Source: Burkholderiaceae bacterium (GTDB taxonomy: Bacteria; Pseudomonadota; Gammaproteobacteria; Burkholderiales; Burkholderiaceae). From it: a stretch of 13,231 bases of DNA. The notes beneath the pieces were generated by a model that was not told the origin of the DNA, did not search any database, and saw only the letters and a list, made by a program, of their open reading frames with translations. Where the stretch lies: positions 1 through 13,231 of the forward strand of contig JANWUU010000319.1 in NCBI GenBank assembly GCA_025057735.1. The letters are read 5' to 3'. The first letter of the stretch is position 1; every line of letters begins with the position of its first letter. Of the stretch, positions 1 through 7,462 are shown piece after piece. Both the position numbers and the translations under genes were made by a program.

Positions 1-651
1 AGCAGCCCCAGGTCCGGCAGCTCCGATTCGAGCGGATCGAACAGCCGGATCGCCACCGTCTCGTGGCGCGGCACCAGGCGGGCCAGCGCCTCGCCCCAGC
101 CGGGCGCGCTGAAGAAATCCGACACCACGAACAGCAGCGCCCGGCGGCGGATCATCTGCGCCGCGGCGCCGAACAGCTCGCGCAGGTCGGTCGGCCGGCT
201 CGGATGCTGGGAGGGCTTCTGCATCGCCGCCAGCAGGTGCAGCACATGCCGCCGGCCGCTGCGTGGCGGGATCACCTGCTCGACGCCGTTGCGGTAGATC
301 AGCGCGCCGACGCGGTTGCCGCGCCGGGTGAGCACGCGCGCCAACAGCGCGACGAAATCAAGCGCCACGTCCGTCTTCTTGGCCGTCGAGCCGAAATCCA
401 CGGAAGCCGACAGATCAAGCAGGAACCACGCGGTGACCTCGCGGTCCTCGTGGTACTGGCGCACGTACGGCGTCTGCAGGCGCGCGGTGACGTTCCAGTC
501 GATGTGGCGTACGTCGTCGTGGTACTGGTACTCGCGCAGATCCGCCAGGTCCAGGCCGAAGCCGCGGAACAGCGTGCGGTAGTCGCCGTGCAACTGCCCG
601 TCCAGGCGCCGCAGCACGGTCCACTCCAGCCGCCGCAGCAGCGCTTCCGGA

Positions 652-671
<20 letters not shown>
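1..671 (-). CDS. DUF58 domain-containing protein (partial, C-terminus beyond left edge)
   Basis: The reading frame starts at the ATG at 671-669 and stays open to base 1, giving about 223 residues with no stop, so the 3' end is missing. The family signature is clear: RxYQYHDDVRHIDWNVTAR at about residues 48-66, then LDLSASVDFGS (about 86-96), a DxSxS vWA/MIDAS-like motif, and later SDFF and the family-typical RLFDPLESELPDLGLL near the window edge. DUF58 proteins are partners of MoxR AAA+ ATPases and carry a degenerate von Willebrand A fold; their exact job is usually unknown, with roles in complex assembly or envelope stress proposed. No membrane segment is visible in the part present. The start overlaps the end of the MoxR gene by 20 bases, which suggests translational coupling. 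Full-length relatives have roughly 290-320 residues, so about a quarter to a third is missing. Confidence 0.93.
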
Positions 672-1668
<997 letters not shown>

Positions 1669-1674
1669 GTGGGT

Positions 1675-1680
1675 TCCCCT
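1675..1680 (-). promoter_or_regulatory. Ribosome binding site of the MoxR gene
   Basis: AGGGGA on the minus strand, six bases before the ATG at 1668. It lies in the 19-bp gap after the protease stop and decides the start against a 20-residue N-terminal extension that would overlap the protease gene. Confidence 0.7.
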
Positions 1681-1687
1681 TTTTCGA

Positions 1688-2593
1688 TCAGAACGGGTGC
1701 AGGCCGACGCCGCTGGCGGCGTTCTCAATCGGCACCGCGAAGCCGATGCCGATGAACACGCGCTGCTCCGAGGGATTTAGGATTGCGGTGACAATGCCGA
1801 CAACCGCCCCATCCATCGTCACCAGTGGGCCGCCGGAGCTGCCCGGGTTGGCGGCGGCGTCAAACTGGATCAAGTTGGTCAGAATGCGCTGACCGCTGGC
1901 GGAGCGGAATTCGCGCTTGAGCCCGGAGATTACGCCGGCCGACACCGAAGGCCCGATGCCAAACGGAAAGCCCACCGCCAAGACTTGATCACCAGGGGCA
2001 AGGTCGGCCGTGGTGCGCAGGGTGGCCGGCTGCAGGTCATCGGGCACCTTGCTTGCGCGCAGCACCGCAAGGTCATGCTCCGGCTGCATCCCGATCACAG
2101 TGGCATCGGCCTCCATGCCGTCGGCAAACACCACGCGCAACTGTTTGGCCTGGGCCGCCACGTGAAGGTTGGTCAGGATGATGCCGGAGTCGACGATTAC
2201 CACGCCGCTGCCGACCGCGTCTTCCTTCAGCGTTCCGTCCGCCTCCGGCATCATGGCGCGCACGCGCACCACCGATTTGCGTATCTTTTCATAGGCGAGC
2301 GCCGCTTGCGACGGCAGCGGTTTGGTGGTCAGCGTATGCAGCACCGCGCGGTCGATGTCGCGCTGGGTGAGCGGCCGCGGCGCAGGCGGCGAAAGCGCCG
2401 CATGCAGCGCGACGCCGAGCCCGACCAGCGCGCCGCCGGCGACGAAGGCGGCCGCGCTGCGATGGCGCGCGAAAAAGGCGGATACGGAGCGGGGCCGCAC
2501 GGCGCCGCTGGCCGTCGCGGCAGGTGGCTGCGCTCCAGTGTCGCGCGCGCCGAGGGCCCGATTCGAACGGCTATAAAGCGGCATCCGTCTCAT
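1688..2593 (-). CDS. Membrane-anchored trypsin-like serine protease (S1C, HtrA/Deg type, no PDZ)
   Basis: A 301-residue serine protease. After a basic, low-complexity N-terminus (about 1-46) comes one hydrophobic segment (about 47-66, an uncleaved signal anchor or signal peptide), then a linker and a trypsin-like domain from about residue 97. The catalytic triad is visible: His144 in TNLHVA, Asp174 in HDLAVL and Ser253 in NPGSSGGPL. The domain probably faces the periplasm. The protein ends soon after the protease fold (GIGFAVPIE...), with no room for the PDZ domains found in DegP/DegS. The ATG at 2593 is supported by GAGGGAG (2605-2599), five bases upstream; a second ATG at 2584 is less well placed. 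Its stop is 19 bp before MoxR. PDZ-less S1C proteases next to MoxR/DUF58 genes are, as I recall, a recurring arrangement in betaproteobacteria; the substrate is unknown. Confidence 0.92.
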   Translation of the reverse strand: MRRMPLYSRSNRALGARDTGAQPPAATASGAVRPRSVSAFFARHRSAAAFVAGGALVGLGVALHAALSPPAPRPLTQRDIDRAVLHTLTTKPLPSQAALAYEKIRKSVVRVRAMMPEADGTLKEDAVGSGVVIVDSGIILTNLHVAAQAKQLRVVFADGMEADATVIGMQPEHDLAVLRASKVPDDLQPATLRTTADLAPGDQVLAVGFPFGIGPSVSAGVISGLKREFRSASGQRILTNLIQFDAAANPGSSGGPLVTMDGAVVGIVTAILNPSEQRVFIGIGFAVPIENAASGVGLHPF

Positions 2594-2598
2594 CCGTG

Positions 2599-2605
2599 CT
2601 CCCTC
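2599..2605 (-). promoter_or_regulatory. Ribosome binding site of the S1C protease gene
   Basis: GAGGGAG on the minus strand, five bases before the ATG at 2593. It favours this ATG over the in-frame ATG nine bases further in. Confidence 0.7.
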
Positions 2606-2637
2606 AGGCGGCGACCCAGCCCGCGCGAGTTACGGTA

Positions 2638-2653
2638 GCACGGCCGCCCGTGC
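2638..2653 (-). terminator. Short GC hairpin between lipoprotein and protease genes
   Basis: A perfect 6-bp inverted repeat, GCACGG/CCGTGC, with a 4-base loop sits in the 88-bp gap (2594-2681), 28 bases after the lipoprotein stop. On the minus strand no T-run follows, so this is not a canonical intrinsic terminator. It could be an attenuator or processing hairpin dividing the envelope genes from the protease-MoxR-DUF58 genes, or chance in GC-rich DNA. Nothing else is recognisable in this gap apart from the protease Shine-Dalgarno. Confidence 0.25.
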
Positions 2654-2681
2654 CGCGAATACGTAGTTCGACGAGCGCCGA

Positions 2682-3227
2682 TCAACGGGGTGGCGGGGCG
2701 TCCGGCGGTGGCAGCCGCTCCGGCGGGATGTTCGGCGGCGGTGCTACCGGCGGGGGCGCATCGGGCGGCGGCGGATACGAACGCTGGCGCTGCGTCTGCG
2801 CGTAATGGCCGTAGACGGGCACCTTGTGCCCTTTTGCGTACATGCACTGGTGGTAGGCGCCGTCGAAGCGTCGCTGCGTCGCGGCGTAGGAGGCCTTTGC
2901 ACCGCTGCTGCCAAGCGCCGCACCGGCGATCAAGCCCAGGCCGGCACCGACCCCGGCGCCGCTGTCGCCGCCGAGCGCGGCACCGGCGGCCGCCCCGATC
3001 GCGGTGCCCACCACCGCACTTGCCACCGCGCTTTCTTGGCCGCGCTCCACCGACGAGCGGCCGCCGATTTGGGCCAACGCATACTCGCGGCAGGCCGCGT
3101 CGTCGCGTTGAAACTGCTCGAACGACTTAGCGCGGCCCGGCAGCGCCGGATGCGTGGGTCCACTGGGTATGGACGCGCAGGCCGCCAGCAGCAGCGCCGC
3201 TGCCGCGGCAAGCGTTTTCGCCGTCAT
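2682..3227 (-). CDS. Glycine-zipper lipoprotein with proline-rich C-terminus
   Basis: A predicted 181-residue envelope lipoprotein. The N-terminus MTAK plus a hydrophobic stretch ends in the lipobox LLLAAC with Cys17 as the acylation site. A short region with Cys46 (DDAACREYA) precedes a glycine-zipper segment at about 73-107 (GxxxG-type repeats such as GTAIGAAAGAALGG), likely a membrane-inserting or oligomerising helical hairpin. A Tyr/Cys motif (AYHQCMYAKGH) follows, and the last 35 or so residues are rich in Pro. The same layout is common in proteobacterial 'glycine zipper family' proteins of unknown function. The frame could extend to a GTG at 3236, but the ATG at 3227 has GAGGAG eight bases upstream and gives a proper lipoprotein signal. 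That Shine-Dalgarno overlaps the stop of the upstream gene, implying coupled translation. Confidence 0.87.
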   Translation of the reverse strand: MTAKTLAAAAALLLAACASIPSGPTHPALPGRAKSFEQFQRDDAACREYALAQIGGRSSVERGQESAVASAVVGTAIGAAAGAALGGDSGAGVGAGLGLIAGAALGSSGAKASYAATQRRFDGAYHQCMYAKGHKVPVYGHYAQTQRQRSYPPPPDAPPPVAPPPNIPPERLPPPDAPPPR

Positions 3228-3235
3228 GGCGCGCA

Positions 3236-3241
3236 CTCCTC
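3236..3241 (-). promoter_or_regulatory. Ribosome binding site overlapping the upstream stop codon
   Basis: GAGGAG on the minus strand, eight bases before the ATG at 3227. The stop codon of the upstream secreted-protein gene (TGA, 3242-3240) shares two bases with it, so ribosomes ending there are placed at the lipoprotein start. The in-frame GTG at 3236 lies inside this motif and is therefore an unlikely start. Confidence 0.7.
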
Positions 3242-3605
3242 ACGGGCGCGGCTGCGGTGCAACCCGCCGCCAGCCGCCCGGGCATTCCTTCACATAGGGG
3301 TAATACTTTTTCGCGTCCTCGCACCAGTACCACCAGTGCGTCGGCGGGCGATTCGCCGACGGTTCCGCATCCGGCGGCTCGGTGCGGTCGTCGCGCTCGA
3401 TATAGATGAGTGGTCCGCGTTCGATTACGACCGCAGGCGGCGGGGGCGGGTAGTACCAGATCGGCGCGGGCGGCCACCAATACCACGGATAGCCGAAATG
3501 AAAGACAACCCCGCCGCGCCAGCGGCCCTGCGCTTCGGCTGCGGGGGTAAAGAGCGACGCGGCGAGCGCAGCCGCCGCCACGACAAAAGTGCGCAGCAGC
3601 TTCAT
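3240..3605 (-). CDS. Small secreted Tyr/Trp/Pro-rich protein
   Basis: A 121-residue exported protein of unknown function. A Sec signal peptide covers about residues 1-25 (MKLLRTF, an Ala/Leu core, then AEA before Gln26). The mature part is dense in aromatics and prolines: FHFGYPWYWWPP, IWYYPPPPP and a C-terminal module WYWCEDAKKYYPYVKECPGGW. This last motif (WYxC...YYPYVxxCPxGW) recurs at the C-terminus of many small secreted proteobacterial proteins; its two cysteines may form a disulphide. The open frame continues to 3908, but only the ATG at 3605 gives a signal peptide, with a modest GGGTGGA upstream. It is the first gene of the leftward cluster, with the lipoprotein gene following in a coupled arrangement, and a periplasmic or outer-membrane location is likely. 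Confidence 0.85.
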   Translation of the reverse strand: MKLLRTFVVAAAALAASLFTPAAEAQGRWRGGVVFHFGYPWYWWPPAPIWYYPPPPPAVVIERGPLIYIERDDRTEPPDAEPSANRPPTHWWYWCEDAKKYYPYVKECPGGWRRVAPQPRP

Positions 3606-3732
3606 CGGTTCCACCCAATGCCAATGACAGTTGCCGGATTGTGGACAGCGGCCCGCCCGCTGCAAAGCTTGCAACGGTTGAACTTGTAACGGAAGTTTGC
3701 CGACGCCGCTGACGGCCGTTAGCCTTCCGACT
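3606..3732. promoter_or_regulatory. Divergent intergenic region (127 bp)
   Basis: This is the only gap between the leftward envelope cluster and the rightward thioredoxin gene, so promoters for both directions should lie here. The stretch around 3663-3700 is less GC-rich than its surroundings and contains TTGCAA and TTGAAC, which resemble -35 elements. No convincing -10 partner was found at the right distance, and no clear operator could be defined. Confidence 0.4.
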
Positions 3733-3831
3733 ATGAGACGGACGCTCCCGGCATGCGTCGCGCTGATGGCGGCCTGCGCGGTGCGGGCGGCGCCGGCGGC
3801 GGCGGACGGGATCGCGTGGTTCGCCGGCGAC

Positions 3832-3837
3832 ATTCGA
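3832..3837 (+). other. Frameshift site 1 in the thioredoxin-fold gene (+1)
   Basis: The signal-peptide frame reads GAC ATT CGA CGC. The thioredoxin frame resumes as GAC GCG GCC TTC. Dropping one T of 3833-3834, or skipping C3835, gives Asp-Ile-Asp-Ala-Ala-Phe, which fits the family. Without a shift the first frame ends at TAA 3940-3942. Confidence 0.85.
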
Positions 3838-3898
3838 CGCGGCCTTCGCCGCTGCGGGGCGCGAACGCAAGCCGCTTTTCCTGTTCTGGGGTGCCGTC

Positions 3899-3916
3899 TG
3901 GTGCCCACCCCCCTGC
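3899..3916 (+). other. Altered redox motif WCPPPC (CX3C)
   Basis: Codons TGG TGC CCA CCC CCC TGC encode WCPPPC. Thioredoxin-fold relatives have two residues between the cysteines (WCPPC), so one CCC codon is extra. It lies in a run of six C. The frame is the same on both sides, so this is a 3-base difference and not a frameshift. Confidence 0.85.
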
Positions 3917-4255
3917 AACCAGCTCAAGGCTACGGTCTTTAACCGCCAAGACTTCATCGCGCGCACCCGTCACTTCGTGCCGGTGTACCTCGACGGCGAC
4001 GATGCGGCGGCGCAGGCGCTGGCGGCGCGCTTGAAGGTGCGCGCTTACCCGACGATGGTGCTGTTCCGCGCCGACGGCACCGAGGTCACGCGCCTGCCCG
4101 GCGAGGTGGACGGCGAACGCTACGTCGATGCGCTGAACCTGGCCTTGCGCGCCACCCGCACGGTCGCACAACTGGTTGCCGCCGTGGAGACGGGCCGGGG
4201 GCCTCCGCTGACGCCGGCCGACTGGCGGCTGCTCGCCTATTACGCCTGGGAGACC

Positions 4256-4262
4256 GACCGAA
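4256..4262 (+). other. Frameshift site 2 in the thioredoxin-fold gene (+1)
   Basis: The thioredoxin frame reads ACC GAC CGA AGA and stops at TAA 4274-4276. The next frame reads GAA GAG TCG GTG GTT AAC from 4260. Dropping one C of 4258-4259 gives WETDEESVVNKD, a smooth join into the C-terminal domain. Confidence 0.85.
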
Positions 4263-4268
4263 GAGTCG

Positions 4269-5264
4269 GTGGTTAACAAGGATGCGTCGAGCGCGACCGT
4301 CGCGCGGCTCGCGCAGCGCTGTCCGCCGCAGCAGATATTGGCCAAGTCGCGTCTGATGCTGAAAGCGCTGGCGCTCACCGCTCGTGCAAAGGACGGCATC
4401 CCCGAGGGTGACCGCGACGGCGCCCTGGCGTACCTGCACGACGTGCTGGCGCAGGCGCGGCTTGCGCGCGAGAACTTCGGCACGCTCACCGAGTCCGCCG
4501 CGCAAATCGCCGCCGCCTTGACGGCGCCCGGCAGCGCCGAGCGCGCCGCTTTGCTCGCGGCCTGGGACGGCGTGCTCGCGGGCTGGACGAACGACGGTGC
4601 GCTGTCGCGCGCCGACCGTCTGGCCGCACTCGCCGCACGCATCGCGCTGGCCCGGCTCGACGGCCGGGCGCTGCCCGCGGCGTTGGTGGCGGCGGCACGC
4701 GAGGCGGCCGCACGCGCCGACCGCGAGACCGCCGACCGCTACGAGCGACAGGCGGTGATCAGCGCCGCGGGCTACGTGTTGCGCGAGGCCGGTCTGCTGG
4801 ACGAGTCCGACGCGCTGCTCGCGCGCGAACTGGCGCGCTCGCCGGCGCCGTACTTCTTCATGTCGGCGCTCGGCGCCAACGCGCGGCGGCGCGGCGACGC
4901 CGCGGCGGCGGTGGCCTGGTACGCGAAGGCCTACGACGCCGCGCAGGGGCCGGCCACGCGGCTGCAGTGGGGCGCAAGCTACCTGCGGGCGCTGATGGAA
5001 CTGGCGCCGGCCGACACGGTGCGCATCGAGCAGGCGGCGATCCGCGTCTTCGCCGAACTGGAGCCGAAGCCCGAGACCTTCCATGCCCGCAACGCGGCCG
5101 TGCTGCGCACGCTCGGCACCCGGCTGCGCGAGTGGGGCGAGCGGCAGCAGCAGGCGGCGCTGCTGGAGCGTCTGCGCGCGCAGCTCGACGCGGTGTGCGT
5201 CAAGCTGCCGCCGGCGACGGTCGAGCGCGCACGCTGCGCGCAGGCGCTGGCCGGGGCGGGCTGA
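4269..5264 (+). CDS. C-terminal helical fragment of the thioredoxin-fold protein (possible separate product)
   Basis: This is the longest intact piece of the broken gene, 331 codons counted from GTG 4269, and an automatic caller may report it as its own gene. It has no signal peptide, no transmembrane segment and no recognisable catalytic motif. It begins VNKDASSATVARLAQ and is Ala/Arg/Leu-rich, with helix-turn-helix spacing that suggests alpha-helical repeats (for example LLARELARSPAPYFFMSAL, then a second GDAAAAVAWYAKAYD element typical of TPR helices). No Shine-Dalgarno lies before 4269, so independent translation is doubtful. I regard it as the 3' part of the interrupted gene. It ends 21 bp before the FAD oxidoreductase. 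Confidence 0.4.
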   Translation: MVNKDASSATVARLAQRCPPQQILAKSRLMLKALALTARAKDGIPEGDRDGALAYLHDVLAQARLARENFGTLTESAAQIAAALTAPGSAERAALLAAWDGVLAGWTNDGALSRADRLAALAARIALARLDGRALPAALVAAAREAAARADRETADRYERQAVISAAGYVLREAGLLDESDALLARELARSPAPYFFMSALGANARRRGDAAAAVAWYAKAYDAAQGPATRLQWGASYLRALMELAPADTVRIEQAAIRVFAELEPKPETFHARNAAVLRTLGTRLREWGERQQQAALLERLRAQLDAVCVKLPPATVERARCAQALAGAG

Positions 5265-5285
5265 CGGCGGCGGCGCGGCCATGCC

Positions 5286-6470
5286 ATGCGCGTGCACGAT
5301 GCGCTGGTGATCGGCGCCGGGCCGGCCGGCTGTGCGGTGGCCGCGCGTCTGCATCAGCACGGCGTGCGCGACGTGCTGGTGCTGGACCGCCAGCACTTTC
5401 CGCGCGACAAGCCCTGCGGCGGCGGGCTGACCGGGCGCGTGCCGGCGGCGTTGGCGCAGCTTGGGCTGCGGCTGGCGGTCGCGCGCATCGATGCGCCGCG
5501 CGCGCTGCTGCGCTTCGGCGGCTACGAGCGCGCGGTGCCGCTGCCGCAGCCAGTGGCGGTGGTGCGGCGCTTCGACTTCGACGCCAGCCTGCTTTCGCAG
5601 GTGCGCGCGCTCGGGGTGGCGGTGGTGACCGGCGAGCGTGCGACGGCCGTCGTGCCGGGACGCGACGCCGTGCGCGTCCTCACCGACGGCGGGCGCAGCT
5701 ACACGGCACGGGTGGTGATCGGCGCCGACGGGGTGGCCTCGGTGGTGCGCAAGCACCTGCGCGCGGGGGCGCGCGCCGCGCCGCTGCGGCTGTTCATGCA
5801 GGAGGTCGCCGCCGAGGTGCCGCCCGACCTGCGCTTCGACTTCACGCCGATGCGTGGCCGCGTGCGCGGCTATGCCTGGGTCTTTCCGCTGCCGGCGGGC
5901 CGCGCCAACGTCGGCATCATGCACTACCCGGCCACGCCGGCCGACTCGCGCGACCTGCTGGCGGCGCTACGGGCGTCGCTCGCCGACTTCGGCATCGCCT
6001 TGCCCGCACGCGGCGCACAGGGCTGGCCGGCCTGGGGCTTCGAGGCGCGCGCGCCGCTTGCCGCCCCACGGCTGCTGACGGTCGGCGACGCGGCCGGCAT
6101 CGATGCGTTAACGGGCGAGGGCATCGCGGTGGCGCTCGAGCAGGGACGCATCGCCGGCGATGCCGTGGCGCAGGCACTGGCCAGCGGCGACTTCGCCTTC
6201 TCCGACTACCCGCGCCGGCTGCGGCGCGCAGCGGTCGGGCGCGATTTGGCGCTGGACCGCTGGCTGGCGGCGCTGCTGTACCAGCCGGGCGAGCGCTGGC
6301 AGCCGTGGCTTGCGCTCACACTGCTCGATCCCAGCGTATCCGCCTGGTATGCGGCGCGCATCGCCGGCGTGCCGGTGCGGCGGCGCGCGCTGCTGGCGGC
6401 CATCGCGCGCCATCTGCCGCAGGCCGCCTGGCGGCGCCGCCAACTGGCGCAATGGGCGCCGCCGGCCTGA
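5286..6470 (+). CDS. FAD-dependent oxidoreductase, geranylgeranyl reductase family
   Basis: A 394-residue flavoprotein, normal length. The N-terminus carries the dinucleotide-binding Rossmann motif VIGAGPAGCAVAARL (residues 8-22), followed by the family-typical KPCGGGLTGR (about 41-50). Further motifs are VIGADGVASVVRKHL in the middle and the second FAD motif GDAAGIDALTGEGI from residue 267. Members of this group reduce isoprenoid double bonds (geranylgeranyl chains) or act on related lipophilic or aromatic substrates; the substrate here cannot be told from sequence. No membrane helix is evident. The ATG at 5286 is chosen because the Rossmann fold follows at once; another ATG at 5281 is out of frame. 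The Shine-Dalgarno is weak. It follows the thioredoxin-fold gene by 21 bp, so co-transcription is likely. It ends three bases before the convergent dehydratase gene. Confidence 0.9.
   Translation: MRVHDALVIGAGPAGCAVAARLHQHGVRDVLVLDRQHFPRDKPCGGGLTGRVPAALAQLGLRLAVARIDAPRALLRFGGYERAVPLPQPVAVVRRFDFDASLLSQVRALGVAVVTGERATAVVPGRDAVRVLTDGGRSYTARVVIGADGVASVVRKHLRAGARAAPLRLFMQEVAAEVPPDLRFDFTPMRGRVRGYAWVFPLPAGRANVGIMHYPATPADSRDLLAALRASLADFGIALPARGAQGWPAWGFEARAPLAAPRLLTVGDAAGIDALTGEGIAVALEQGRIAGDAVAQALASGDFAFSDYPRRLRRAAVGRDLALDRWLAALLYQPGERWQPWLALTLLDPSVSAWYAARIAGVPVRRRALLAAIARHLPQAAWRRRQLAQWAPPA
6421..6468. terminator. GC-rich inverted repeat at the convergent gene ends
   Basis: AGGCCG (6421-6426) plus GCGGCGCC (6431-6438) can pair with GGCGCCGCCGGCCT (6455-6468), giving 14 bp with a 4-base bulge and a 16-base loop. 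The repeat lies within the last codons of the FAD oxidoreductase, and a 14-base perfect palindrome (6429-6442) overlaps it. There is no T-run on either strand. It may slow or stop transcription from both convergent genes, or may simply reflect Ala/Arg codons in GC-rich DNA. Confidence 0.25.
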
Positions 6471-6473
6471 ACG

Positions 6474-7442
6474 TCAGTCCGCCCCGCGCGTCAGCAGCGC
6501 CGCGTAGCGGACAAGATCGACGTTGCCGCCGCTGACGATGACGCCGACGCGCTGACCCGCCAGCGGCAGCCGCTCGAGGCAGGCGGCCGCCGCCAGCGCG
6601 CCGGTGGGTTCCACGACCAGCTTCATCCGCTCGGCAAAAAAGCGCATCGCTCGGACGAGTGCCGCATCGGCAACGGTGACGATGTCGGCCACGCGCGCCT
6701 GGATCACCGGAAACGTCAGCGCGCCGGGCTGCTGCGTCTGCGCGCCGTCGGCGATCGTCTGCGGCACCTCGATGCGCACGATGCGGCCGGCGGCCAGGCT
6801 TTGCTGCACGTCGTTGCCCGCTTCCGGCTCCACGCCGATGACGCGGCAGTCGGGAGCCAGCTGCGCCGCCGCGGTGGCGCAGCCGGAGATCAGCCCGCCG
6901 CCGCCGACGCAGACCACGAGCGTATCCAGGGGACCGACCTCCTCGATTAACTCGGCGGCGGCCGTGCCCTGGCCGGCCATCACGTGCGGGTGATCGAAGG
7001 GCGGGATCAGCGCCAGGCCGCGCTCGACGGCGAGCGCGCGGCCGATCGCTTCGCGGTCCTCGCGGTAGCGGTCGTAGAAGACGATCTGCGCACCGTAGGC
7101 GCGCGTGGCCTCGATTTTGATCGCCGGCGCATCCTGCGGCATCACGATGGTGGCCGGGATACCGAGCAGCCGCGCGGCGAGCGCCACCGCCTGCGCGTGG
7201 TTGCCGCTGGAAAACGCCACCACGCCGCGCGCGCGCTGCGCGGCGGACAGCTGCGCCAAGGCGTTGTACGCGCCGCGGAACTTGAACGATCCGGTGCGCT
7301 GCAGGTTCTCGCACTTGAAAAACAGCCGCGCGCCGGTGCGCGCGTCGGCCGCCTGCGAGGTCATCACCGGCGTGCGGTGCGCAACGCCCTGCAGGCGCGT
7401 GCGCGCCGCGGCGATGTCGGCATAGGAGAGGGCGAGCGTCAT
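6474..7442 (-). CDS. PLP-dependent threonine/serine or threo-3-hydroxyaspartate dehydratase
   Basis: A 322-residue fold-type II PLP enzyme. The Schiff-base lysine is Lys54 in GSFKFRGAYNAL, with the substrate loop SSGNHAQA (78-85) and the phosphate-binding GGGGL (180-184). EPEAGND (205-211) matches the divalent-metal site of serine racemase-like enzymes. There is no ACT regulatory domain, so it is not the biosynthetic feedback-regulated IlvA type. Such enzymes remove water and ammonia from threonine or serine to give 2-oxobutyrate or pyruvate. The segments YDRYREDRE, GQGTAAAEL and TIADGAQTQ recall threo-3-hydroxy-L-aspartate ammonia-lyases and serine racemases, so that activity is a real alternative. 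Cytoplasmic. The start ATG is 7442, with no strong Shine-Dalgarno. It lies 20 bp behind the EamA transporter gene, probably in the same operon; the transporter could handle an amino acid or its product. Confidence 0.9.
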   Translation of the reverse strand: MTLALSYADIAAARTRLQGVAHRTPVMTSQAADARTGARLFFKCENLQRTGSFKFRGAYNALAQLSAAQRARGVVAFSSGNHAQAVALAARLLGIPATIVMPQDAPAIKIEATRAYGAQIVFYDRYREDREAIGRALAVERGLALIPPFDHPHVMAGQGTAAAELIEEVGPLDTLVVCVGGGGLISGCATAAAQLAPDCRVIGVEPEAGNDVQQSLAAGRIVRIEVPQTIADGAQTQQPGALTFPVIQARVADIVTVADAALVRAMRFFAERMKLVVEPTGALAAAACLERLPLAGQRVGVIVSGGNVDLVRYAALLTRGAD

Positions 7443-7462
7443 ACCGAGCGGGGAACGCTACC

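Larger units (their letters stand above)
3733..5264 (+). pseudogene. Periplasmic thioredoxin-fold protein with helical C-terminal domain, interrupted by two +1 frameshifts
   Basis: Three frames join into one protein of about 509 residues. Segment 1 (from ATG 3733) is a signal peptide ending in APAAA, followed by DGIAWFAGDI. Segment 2 (about 3835-4258) is the thioredoxin domain: FDAAF, KPLFLFWGAVWC, PVYLDGD, the cis-Pro motif AYPTMVLF, LPGEVDGERY, ending LLAYYAWETD. Segment 3 (4260-5264) begins EESVVNKD and continues as about 335 mostly helical, Ala-rich residues, possibly TPR-like. Removing one base near 3833-3835 and one at 4258-4259 restores the frame; each segment fits the next. The family, known to me as ~500-residue betaproteobacterial thioredoxin-fold proteins, would act in periplasmic thiol chemistry. 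The active site reads WCPPPC instead of WCPPC. No good Shine-Dalgarno precedes 3733. Alternatives are sequencing error or +1 recoding. Neighbouring genes are intact, which favours real decay. Confidence 0.8.

Noticed and set aside
2690..2780. Imperfect GGCGG-rich short repeats
   Set aside because: They encode the Pro-rich tail of the lipoprotein (CCG/CCC codons on the minus strand). This is low-complexity coding sequence, not a DNA repeat or array.
3127..3966. 279-codon minus-strand frame across the envelope genes
   Set aside because: Overlaps two genes that have a signal peptide or lipobox and good start signals. This frame has neither and crosses the divergent promoter region.
4086..5924. 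612-codon open frame on the minus strand
   Set aside because: It runs antisense through the thioredoxin C-terminal part and the FAD oxidoreductase. Its translation is His/Arg/Gln-rich with no domain motif, typical of shadow frames in GC-rich DNA.
4967..6535. 522-codon open frame on the plus strand
   Set aside because: Overlaps the oxidoreductase in another frame. The product is almost only Arg, Ala and Gly, while the oxidoreductase frame has clear FAD motifs.
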